Positions 1 to 5,450 of a stretch of DNA of 6,011 nt are shown piece by piece. Location of the stretch: contig CALYSH010000102.1 in assembly GCA_945485625.1 (NCBI GenBank), forward strand, positions 1 to 6,011. Reading direction: 5' to 3'. The notes under the pieces were generated by a model. That model was not told where the DNA came from and did no database searches. It was given only the letters and a program-made list of their open reading frames with translations. Each line of letters opens with the position of its first letter. Position 1 is the stretch's first letter. The position numbers and the translations under genes are program-made. This DNA comes from an uncultured Lachnospiraceae bacterium. Lineage in GTDB: Bacteria; Bacillota; Clostridia; Lachnospirales; Lachnospiraceae.

Positions 1-438
1 GACCGGCTCTCCGCGAAGGCAGGACATGATAATCTGAAGTCTTTTGTAAGCGCAGTGATGATTTGCCTGGGCATAAGAAGCATTGTGGTCACTGTAGCTG
101 TCATTTTTAAAGGCTTCATGGTAATACTTTACAGCTTCCTTCATATAGTCGCTGGCTTCATCGGAAACGGGCTCTAAATAATCGAATTCTTCCGGAAAAT
201 CAAGCTCGGCAAAACGGGCAAACTTCATATCCAGCTCATCCAGATACTCCAGCAGTTCCTCTACTGCATGCTCAGAAGCAGCATCAATGTCATTCATTTT
301 ATTGTTTAAAGAAACCAAATCAGTGCACATATTGTCGATATCAGATTTAAACTTTGCCAATTCAGGATCTGTACCGCAGGCACAAACGGAAAGGCAAAGT
401 ACACAAGTCAAAATAAGACCTAATATTTTCTTTTTCAT
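1..438 (-). CDS. Putative small lipoprotein, unrecognised family (partial, C-terminus beyond the window)
   Basis: Translating the minus strand from the ATG at 438-436 gives 146 codons without a stop, running off the left edge. The N-terminus is a lipoprotein signal peptide: Lys at residues 2-4, a hydrophobic stretch from about 5 to 18, then a VCAC lipobox with Cys21 as the predicted lipidated residue. The mature part is rich in Glu, Asp, Lys, Ala and Leu and looks helical. Residues about 27-80 have spaced hydrophobics that could form a coiled coil. Residues about 95-140 are rich in Tyr, His and Ala. An AGAAGG ribosome binding site (446-451) lies 7 nt upstream of the start. The protein is probably anchored to the outer face of the membrane. 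I do not recognise the family and assign no function. The gene is divergent from metH, and nothing links it to methionine metabolism except position. The gene call is firm because of the signal peptide and RBS. Confidence 0.82.
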   Translation of the reverse strand, partial: MKKKILGLILTCVLCLSVCACGTDPELAKFKSDIDNMCTDLVSLNNKMNDIDAASEHAVEELLEYLDELDMKFARFAELDFPEEFDYLEPVSDEASDYMKEAVKYYHEAFKNDSYSDHNASYAQANHHCAYKRLQIIMSCLRGEPV

Positions 439-468
439 CGCAGAACCTTCTTTCATGATATATATGAG

Positions 469-497
469 AATTTATCATATTTGGCTAACATTTTCAA
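469..497 (-). promoter_or_regulatory. Candidate sigma-A promoter for the divergent lipoprotein gene
   Basis: Read on the minus strand, TTGAAA (497-492) and TAAATT (474-469) are separated by 17 nt. The -35 matches five of six consensus bases and the -10 four of six. It lies about 30 bp upstream of the lipoprotein start, leaving room for a short leader with the AGAAGG site. It is the best-spaced pair I found on this strand between the two divergent genes. It is a pattern match only. Confidence 0.45.
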
Positions 498-527
498 CTG
501 AAATATGAAATTAGATAAATACAGTCC

Positions 528-556
528 TTTACGCCTTAAAATGCATGTGATATGAT
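528..556 (+). promoter_or_regulatory. Candidate extended -10 sigma-A promoter of metH
   Basis: TTTACG (528-533), a 17-nt spacer and TATGAT (551-556) form a sigma-A-like pair. The -10 is directly preceded by TGA, giving an extended -10 (TGnTATGAT). The expected transcription start is near 563, which leaves a leader of about 25 nt before the metH ATG at 588. This leader is too short for an S-box, T-box or cobalamin riboswitch, so no such element acts from this promoter. A weaker alternative, TTGGCT (481-486) with TATGAA (504-509), is also spaced by 17 nt. Confidence 0.6.
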
Positions 557-574
557 TATTGGAAAGTCATTATT

Positions 575-581
575 AAGGGAG
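575..581 (+). promoter_or_regulatory. Ribosome binding site that sets the metH start
   Basis: AAGGGAG lies 6 nt before the ATG at 588. The upstream in-frame ATG at 552 has no such site and falls inside the proposed -10 box, so it would not be on the transcript. The 588 start also gives an N-terminus (MKKSEFQDYL) typical of this family. These points fix the start at 588. Confidence 0.85.
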
Positions 582-587
582 TATTTC

Positions 588-3098
588 ATGAAAAAAAGTG
601 AATTTCAGGATTATTTACAAAATAGATTGGTCTATCTGGACGGAGCTACCGGTTCTAACTTGGTAAAAAAAGGGATGCCTGCAGGAGTATGCCCTGAGAA
701 GTGGATATTGGAACATCGTGAGGTGATGTTGGAACTCCAGAAAAATTATGTCGCAGCCGGAAGTGATATTTTATACGCCCCTACCTTTACAGCCAACCGG
801 GTGAAGCTTGGGGAATATCAGCTGGCAGACCAAATGGAAGAAATGATTACCGGGTTGGTAGCGATTTCAAAGGAAGCAGCTGCCTGTACAGAGCGAAAGG
901 TGTATGTTGCGGGAGATATCTCCATGACGGGGGAAACCCTTCGCCCTGCCGGAAATATGGAGTTGGAAACTCTGATTGAGGTTTATAAAGAGCAGATCAG
1001 GATGATGAACAAGGCCGGCGTGGATCTTTTGGTGGTAGAAACCATGATGAGTCTTGCAGAATGCCGCGCAGCCTTAATTGCTGCGAAGGAGTGCTGTGAT
1101 TTGCCGGTTATGGTTACCATGACCTTTGAACCGGACAAGCGTACTCTTTACGGTACGGATGCAAAGACTGCTGCGATTGTTTTGGAAAGTCTGGGTGCTT
1201 CTGCAATCGGTGTAAATTGTTCCGGCGGTCCTGCCGGTATGAAGGAAATTGTGGAGGATATGGTTTCTGTGACCCGTATTCCCGTGATTGCAAAACCCAA
1301 TGCCGGATTACCATATCTGGATGAGAACGGTCACACAAAATACAGTATGTCCTCTGAAGAATTTGCGGTGGAAATGAAGGCGCTGGTAGAGGCAGGTGCT
1401 ACCATTCTGGGTGGCTGCTGCGGAACCGATCCGGCTTTTATTCGCAGAATCAAAGAGGAATTCGGAACATTACAGAAGGTATTCCCAAACAGAAGACCGG
1501 ATGGTATCCGGTATCTCACCTCCGAGAGACAGACCGTTTCCTTTGGGCTGGAGGATCCGTTTATTATAGTGGGAGAACGGATTAACCCCACCGGAAAGAA
1601 GCTGTTGCAGGCACAGCTTCGAGAGGGAAGCATGGAAAAGGTCCTTCAGTTCGCAGAAGAACAGGAAGCCTGTGGAGCACGTATTCTTGATGTGAATATG
1701 GGCATGAGCGGTATTGATGAAAAGGAAATGATGTTACGGGCCATAGAGGAGATCAGTATGGTTACCAATCTGCCTTTGAGTCTGGATTCCAGTCATGTGG
1801 ATGTATTGGAAGCAGCACTTCGGCATTACCCCGGAAGGGCCTTGATCAATTCTATTTCCATGGAAGAAGAGAAGGTAAAGCTTCTGCTCCCCATTGCAAA
1901 AAAATATGGCGCCATGTTTATTTTACTTCCTTTATCGGATAAAGGTTTGCCGGAGAATATAGAAGAGAAGAAGGATATTATTCAGACTGTTTATAAGAAG
2001 GCCACAGAGCTTGGCATGAGCAGGGAAGATATTATTGTAGATGGTCTTGTGGCTACGGTAGGTGCAAACAGCAGAGCCGGAATTGAAACCCTGGAAACCA
2101 TTCGCTATTGTAAGGAGCTTGGCTTCGCCACCATTTGCGGCTTGTCCAATATCTCCTTCGGCATGCCGGAAAGAAGCTATGTGAATACTGCATTCCTAAG
2201 TCTGGCGATTCATGAAGGTTTGACCATGGCCATTGCCAATCCTTCTCAGGAGCTTCTGGTATGCTGTGCTTATGCAACGGATTTACTGATGGCAAAGGAA
2301 GGCTCTGATATTACCTATATTCAGGCAGCAAATCAGGCGAAGGAAAACAGAGAGCGGAAGGAAAGCCTTGCCTTGGAAGCAAGGGCAAGGGCAGGAGCAG
2401 AAGCCGTACCCATAAAGCAGGCTGAATCTGTTGCGGATACCACACCCGGTACCCCCGGCTTTACGGATGAAACCAGAAGCAATCTCTATCATGGTGTATT
2501 AAAGGGAAATAAGAATGGAATTGAGAAGCTGACACGGCTTGCTCTGGAAACAGGAAATGCGCCGGATGCTCTGTTAAATGATGTGCTGATGCCGGCCATC
2601 AATGAGGTTGGTGTATTGTTTGATAAGGGGAAGTATTTCCTGCCCCAGTTAATTGCCAGTGCAGAAGCCATGAAGAATGCTATTGCAGTGTTGGAGCCTC
2701 TTCTTTTGAAGGAAGGAAGCTCGGAGGAGATGCCGGTGGTGGTGATTGCCACAGTGGAAGGTGATATTCACGATATCGGGAAAAACCTGGTGGCTATGAT
2801 GTTAAAGAATTATGGGTATCGGGTGATTGATCTGGGTAAGGATGTTCCTGCGTCAGAGATTATTACAGCAGCAAAGGAACATCATGCAAGTATTATAGCC
2901 CTTTCGGCCCTGATGACCACCACCATGCAGCGTATGCGTGAGGTGGTAGCAGAAGTGAAAAAAGAAGGACTTCCGGTGAAGGTTATGATCGGGGGGGCAG
3001 TCATCACTCAGGAATATGCCGATGAAATCGGTGCGGACGGTTATTCCAGAGATGCTGCAGAGGCCGTAAAAGTAGCCGGACGACTATTGAATTCATAG
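588..3098 (+). CDS. metH: Cobalamin-dependent methionine synthase (5-methyltetrahydrofolate-homocysteine methyltransferase), short form without activation domain
   Basis: The 836-residue cytoplasmic enzyme transfers a methyl group from 5-methyltetrahydrofolate through cob(I)alamin to homocysteine, making methionine and tetrahydrofolate. Four modules are visible in order. The homocysteine-binding barrel (about 1-300) has the zinc ligands Cys211 (GVNCSGG) and Cys277-Cys278 (GGCCGTDP). The pterin-binding barrel (about 320-585) has GERINPTG at 329-336, LDVNMG at 367-372 and GLSNISFGMPER at 518-529. A variable linker covers about 590-630. The helical cobalamin cap (about 632-705) has the LFDKGKYFLPQL signature. 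The Rossmann cobalamin domain (about 714-836) has D726-x-H728-x-x-G731, with His728 the lower cobalt ligand, plus SALMTTTM and an IGG motif at 801-803. The protein stops after the B12 domain, so the roughly 330-residue AdoMet activation domain of E. coli MetH is absent, as is common in Clostridia and Thermotoga. Reductive reactivation must then come from a separate protein not seen here. The gene appears to be transcribed alone. Confidence 0.96.
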   Translation: MKKSEFQDYLQNRLVYLDGATGSNLVKKGMPAGVCPEKWILEHREVMLELQKNYVAAGSDILYAPTFTANRVKLGEYQLADQMEEMITGLVAISKEAAACTERKVYVAGDISMTGETLRPAGNMELETLIEVYKEQIRMMNKAGVDLLVVETMMSLAECRAALIAAKECCDLPVMVTMTFEPDKRTLYGTDAKTAAIVLESLGASAIGVNCSGGPAGMKEIVEDMVSVTRIPVIAKPNAGLPYLDENGHTKYSMSSEEFAVEMKALVEAGATILGGCCGTDPAFIRRIKEEFGTLQKVFPNRRPDGIRYLTSERQTVSFGLEDPFIIVGERINPTGKKLLQAQLREGSMEKVLQFAEEQEACGARILDVNMGMSGIDEKEMMLRAIEEISMVTNLPLSLDSSHVDVLEAALRHYPGRALINSISMEEEKVKLLLPIAKKYGAMFILLPLSDKGLPENIEEKKDIIQTVYKKATELGMSREDIIVDGLVATVGANSRAGIETLETIRYCKELGFATICGLSNISFGMPERSYVNTAFLSLAIHEGLTMAIANPSQELLVCCAYATDLLMAKEGSDITYIQAANQAKENRERKESLALEARARAGAEAVPIKQAESVADTTPGTPGFTDETRSNLYHGVLKGNKNGIEKLTRLALETGNAPDALLNDVLMPAINEVGVLFDKGKYFLPQLIASAEAMKNAIAVLEPLLLKEGSSEEMPVVVIATVEGDIHDIGKNLVAMMLKNYGYRVIDLGKDVPASEIITAAKEHHASIIALSALMTTTMQRMREVVAEVKKEGLPVKVMIGGAVITQEYADEIGADGYSRDAAEAVKVAGRLLNS

Positions 3099-3109
3099 TC
3101 CGGTTTGTG
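3074..3109 (+). terminator. Possible weak intrinsic terminator overlapping the metH stop
   Basis: AGCCGGAC (3074-3081) can pair with GTCCGGTT (3098-3105), an 8-bp stem including one G-T pair. A further TAT/ATA pairing lies inside it after a 3-nt bulge. The bases after the stem are only loosely U-rich (TTTGTGTT), so termination would be partial. A competing fold pairs GACTAT (3082-3087) with ATAGTC (3095-3100). The stem includes the last base of the TAG stop, so translating ribosomes would interfere with folding. Some read-through into ilvB is plausible. Confidence 0.35.
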
Positions 3110-3116
3110 TTAAAAT
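3087..3116 (+). promoter_or_regulatory. Candidate extended -10 promoter of the ilvB-ilvN1 unit
   Basis: TTGAAT (3087-3092) and TAAAAT (3111-3116) are separated by 18 nt. The -10 matches five of six consensus bases and is preceded by TGT, giving an extended -10. The expected start near 3123 leaves a leader of about 79 nt before ilvB. This is too short for a branched-chain T-box riboswitch, a common control of ilv genes in Firmicutes. The -35 lies inside the end of metH and within the hairpin noted there. Confidence 0.55.
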
Positions 3117-3145
3117 AATGTAACTGTCCGGAGCCGGTGGATTTT

Positions 3146-3205
3146 ATGAAGCTTCTATTCGGTTTTGGGTTACAACTGATATATTTTGAGAGGAGATCAT
3201 TATGA
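3146..3205 (+). CDS. Candidate 19-codon Leu-rich leader ORF coupled to ilvB
   Basis: ATG at 3146 opens a 19-codon frame, MKLLFGFGLQLIYFERRSL, ending with TGA at 3203-3205. The stop overlaps the ilvB ATG (3202-3204) as ATGA, the classic arrangement for translational coupling. Five codons are Leu and one is Ile, products of the pathway that the next gene feeds. A modest SD-like GGTGG (3136-3140) lies 5 nt before the ATG. The ilvB SD (AGGAG, 3191-3195) sits inside this ORF, so ribosomes finishing it could affect ilvB initiation. What is seen is the ORF, its composition and the overlap. That it is translated or regulatory is inference by analogy with ivbL and ilv/leu leader peptides. No U-tailed attenuator follows it, and an ORF this short can arise by chance. 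Confidence 0.3.
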   Translation: MKLLFGFGLQLIYFERRSL

Positions 3206-4815
3206 TCGGAGCAGAAGCCATTATCAAATGTCTTGAGGCAGAGCATGTCACTACGGTTTTCGGTTATCCCGGCGTGGCAATTTGCCCTTTTTATAATAGT
3301 ATACTTGAGTCGGATATTCGTACCATTCTGATTCGTACGGAGCAGAATGCCGCCCATGCAGCCAGCGGAATGGCAAGACTTACCGGAAGACCCGGTGTAT
3401 GCGCCGTTACCTCCGGCCCCGGTGCAACCAATGTGATCACGGGTATTGCCACTGCGTTTGCAGACAGTATTCCGCTGATCGTTATTACCGGTCAGGTAAA
3501 CAGTACCCTGTTGGGAAGTGATGTGTTCCAGGAGGCCGATATTACCGGGGCAGTGGAGTCCTTCGTAAAGTACAGCTATCTGGTTCGTAAGGTAAACGAT
3601 ATTCCCCGTATTTTTAAGGAGGCCTTTCATATTGCAAATACCGGAAGAAAGGGACCGGTTCTGATCGATATTCCCATTGATATCCAGAATGCAACCCTTG
3701 AGAAATTTGTTTATCCGGAAGAAATCAATATGCGCACCTATAAGCCTACCGTAAAAGGGAACGGAGCCCAGATTAAGAAGGTCATCCGTGAACTGGACAA
3801 GTCCAGTCGTCCCATTATCTGTGCAGGCGGCGGTGTGATTTTAAGCGATGCAAGGGAGGAGCTTCGTGCATTCAGCGAGAAGTATCGAATTCCCGTCGTA
3901 TCCACCATGATGGGTATCGGTGTGATGCCTACCGAGCATCCGTTGTACTATGGTATGGTGGGGAATAACGGAAAAGCCTATGCGAACAAGGCAATGAATG
4001 ATTCTGACCTTTTGATCATGGTGGGAGCCCGTGTGGCAGATCGTGCAGTCAGCCAGCCGGATCTGATTACCCAGAATAAGGTGTTGATACATATTGATAT
4101 CGATCCTGCGGAAATCGGTAAGAATGCCGGTCCTTCCATTCCTCTGGTAGGTGATGCGAAAAACATCTTTCTGGAGCTTCTTAAGGAGGAATTTGATGAT
4201 GATTTCTCCGACTGGATTTCAACCCTGAACGAATATCGTGTGAAATTGGCTCCGAAAAGAAACCCTAATCCGGAGTATGTGGATCCGGCTGCATTTATCG
4301 ACATGCTTTCCGACAAAATGGCTGAAGATGGAGTTTATGTCGCCGATGTAGGTCAGAACCAAATCTGGTCCTGCGCTTATCATAAGGTAAAGAAGGGACG
4401 GTTTTTAACCTCCGGCGGTATGGGTACCATGGGCTATTCCATTCCTGCCGCCATGGGTGCAAAGCTTGCGGCTCCGGACCGTCAGGTCATTGCAGTATGC
4501 GGAGACGGCTCCTTCCAGATGTCCATGATGGAGCTTGCCACCATGAAGCAGCATGATGTTCCGGTAAAGATTATTGTATTAAAGAACAATTACCTTGGCA
4601 TGGTAAGGCAGTATCAGCATTTCACCTACAAGGATCATTATTCTGTTGTTGATTTGAGCGGCAGTCCCGATCTGGAAAAGCTTTCTGCTGCTTATGATAT
4701 TCCGTTCCTCCGTGTCTTCAACATGAAGGATGCCGGAGAGAAGCTGGATGCTTTCCTTGCAAAGGATGAAGCGATGATCATGGAATGTATCATTGATCCC
4801 ATGGATCTTGTATAA
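3202..4815 (+). CDS. ilvB: Acetohydroxyacid (acetolactate) synthase large catalytic subunit, divergent form
   Basis: The 537-residue ThDP-dependent enzyme condenses two pyruvates to acetolactate (valine/leucine), or pyruvate with 2-ketobutyrate to acetohydroxybutyrate (isoleucine). The N-terminal ThDP-binding domain (about 1-165) has catalytic Glu47 (RTEQNAAHAA), the TSGPGATN loop (70-77) and Phe109-Gln110 (VFQEADI). The central FAD-binding domain (about 185-330) has VVSTMMGIG and GARVADR (275-281). The C-terminal domain has GDG at 434-436 followed by Asn462-Asn463, the ThDP/Mg motif. Start choice: AGGAG (3191-3195) lies 6 nt upstream. Several normally conserved positions differ: GYPGV for GYPGG (21-25), DIPID for DIPKD (156-160), GNNG for GMHG (254-257), and Tyr471 where most family members have Trp in MVRQW. 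The protein ends at DPMDLV and lacks the usual tail with PMVPPGA. The family call is firm; substrate preference is uncertain. A regulatory subunit gene follows after 35 nt. Confidence 0.93.
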   Translation: MIGAEAIIKCLEAEHVTTVFGYPGVAICPFYNSILESDIRTILIRTEQNAAHAASGMARLTGRPGVCAVTSGPGATNVITGIATAFADSIPLIVITGQVNSTLLGSDVFQEADITGAVESFVKYSYLVRKVNDIPRIFKEAFHIANTGRKGPVLIDIPIDIQNATLEKFVYPEEINMRTYKPTVKGNGAQIKKVIRELDKSSRPIICAGGGVILSDAREELRAFSEKYRIPVVSTMMGIGVMPTEHPLYYGMVGNNGKAYANKAMNDSDLLIMVGARVADRAVSQPDLITQNKVLIHIDIDPAEIGKNAGPSIPLVGDAKNIFLELLKEEFDDDFSDWISTLNEYRVKLAPKRNPNPEYVDPAAFIDMLSDKMAEDGVYVADVGQNQIWSCAYHKVKKGRFLTSGGMGTMGYSIPAAMGAKLAAPDRQVIAVCGDGSFQMSMMELATMKQHDVPVKIIVLKNNYLGMVRQYQHFTYKDHYSVVDLSGSPDLEKLSAAYDIPFLRVFNMKDAGEKLDAFLAKDEAMIMECIIDPMDLV

Positions 4816-4850
4816 ATTTGGATTGCCTGTGTGCAGAGAAGAGAGGATTT

Positions 4851-5339
4851 ATGAAAAAGAGAATCTATTCCGTACTGGTAGAGAATCGATCCGGTGTACT
4901 TTGTAAGGTTGCCGGACTTTTTTCCAGAAGATGTTTTAATATCGACAGCCTTGCCGTTGGAGAAACCGATGATAAGGATGTTTCCTGTATGACCATCGTT
5001 TCCAGCGGGGATCAGCGTACCATTGAACAGATTGAAAAACAGTTAAACAAAAAGCTGGATGTTATCAAGGTAAAGACCTTTGAAGAGCAGCAGTGTATCA
5101 GCAGGGAACTGATGCTGATTAAGGTCAAGTATAATAAAACCAATCGCCGTGATATTCTGGAAATCTGTGACATTATGAAGGCTCAGATTGTGGATGTATC
5201 CAGGCATTACATGATGATTCAGATTTGCGATGAACCGGATAAGGTAAAATCCCTGATCAGTATGTTCAGCTCCATCAGTATCGCAGAGGTAGCGCGAACC
5301 GGAACCTTAGCGTTATCCAAATGTACGGAAAACGATTAA
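4851..5339 (+). CDS. ilvN: Acetohydroxyacid synthase small regulatory subunit, first copy (divergent)
   Basis: The 162-residue protein would bind the IlvB catalytic subunit, raise its activity and confer valine feedback. The N-terminal ACT domain (about 3-75) has NRSGVL (12-17), GLFSRR (22-27) and FNIDS. Asn12, Gly15 and Asn30 match the valine-site residues Asn11, Gly14 and Asn29 of E. coli IlvH, recalled from memory. The C-terminal domain (about 80-162) has RELMLIKV and ends ARTGTLALSKC. Oddities are Cys28 where the family has Gly (RRGYN) and a C-terminus without the usual GLxRG. The start at 4851 is chosen because GAGAGGA (4841-4847) precedes it and it aligns with other family N-termini; a TTG at 4818 in the same frame would add 11 unrelated residues. 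With a 35-nt gap after ilvB and no promoter in it, cotranscription with ilvB is likely. About 37 of the first 71 residues match the second copy downstream. Confidence 0.9.
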   Translation: MKKRIYSVLVENRSGVLCKVAGLFSRRCFNIDSLAVGETDDKDVSCMTIVSSGDQRTIEQIEKQLNKKLDVIKVKTFEEQQCISRELMLIKVKYNKTNRRDILEICDIMKAQIVDVSRHYMMIQICDEPDKVKSLISMFSSISIAEVARTGTLALSKCTEND

Positions 5340-5344
5340 CCGGA

Positions 5345-5371
5345 CGAAAAACAGGAAGTTTTCTGCTTTTG
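5345..5371 (+). terminator. Weak A/T-flanked hairpin between the two regulatory-subunit genes
   Basis: CAGGA (5352-5356) can pair with TTCTG (5361-5365) across a 4-nt loop. Across a single A-C mismatch, AAAA (5347-5350) then pairs with TTTT (5367-5370). This resembles a small intrinsic terminator with the U-run inside the stem, just after the ilvN1 stop. The stem is short and AT-rich, so any termination would be inefficient. It is reported because it precedes a strong promoter, which would fit separation into two transcription units. Confidence 0.25.
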
Positions 5372-5386
5372 CATGCCGTATATCGG

Positions 5387-5415
5387 TTGACAGTGTCTGA
5401 ATGGCTTGTTATAAT
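5387..5415 (+). promoter_or_regulatory. Perfect-consensus extended -10 sigma-A promoter upstream of the second ilvN
   Basis: TTGACA (5387-5392) and TATAAT (5410-5415) are both exact consensus hexamers with an optimal 17-nt spacer. The -10 is preceded by TGT, giving an extended -10 as well. The predicted start near 5422 leaves a leader of about 29 nt before the ATG at 5451, carrying an AGAAGG site (5435-5440). This is the strongest promoter by sequence in the window and lies in the 111-nt gap between the two regulatory-subunit genes. I see no obvious operator dyad over it, though a repressor or activator site cannot be excluded. Confidence 0.88.
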
Positions 5416-5450
5416 TAGTTGGTTAAAGTTAGTTAGAAGGGACGAGAAGA

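Noticed and set aside
287..508. 73-codon plus-strand ORF over the start of the lipoprotein gene
   Set aside because: It is antisense to a frame with a clear signal peptide, lipobox and RBS; it has no recognisable features and no convincing RBS.
439..587. Search for an S-box, T-box or cobalamin riboswitch before metH
   Set aside because: The leader from the predicted start is about 25 nt and the whole divergent gap is 149 nt. No conserved riboswitch core was seen.
2991..2997. Run of seven G in metH as a possible phase-variation tract
   Set aside because: The run is short, the frame is intact through the GG motif to a normal stop, and nothing suggests variable expression of a housekeeping enzyme.
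3119..3174. TGTAAC (3119-3124) and GTTACA (3169-3174) as the base of a structured ilvB leader
   Set aside because: The predicted transcription start near 3123 would remove most of the 5' arm. The inner pairing (CCG/CGG) is weak, and no known riboswitch pattern fits.
3177..3185. TGATATATT, which resembles an extended -10 just before ilvB
   Set aside because: Transcription would start around 3192, inside the ilvB ribosome binding site, and no acceptable -35 is spaced upstream.
3004..3630. 208-codon minus-strand ORF across the metH end and ilvB start
   Set aside because: It is antisense to two firmly identified genes and its translation has no recognisable domain. Its length follows from the codon use of ilvB.
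4816..4850. TTG at 4818 as the start of the first ilvN copy
   Set aside because: It would add 11 residues that do not fit the family and has no RBS. The ATG at 4851 has GAGAGGA upstream and aligns with the family start.
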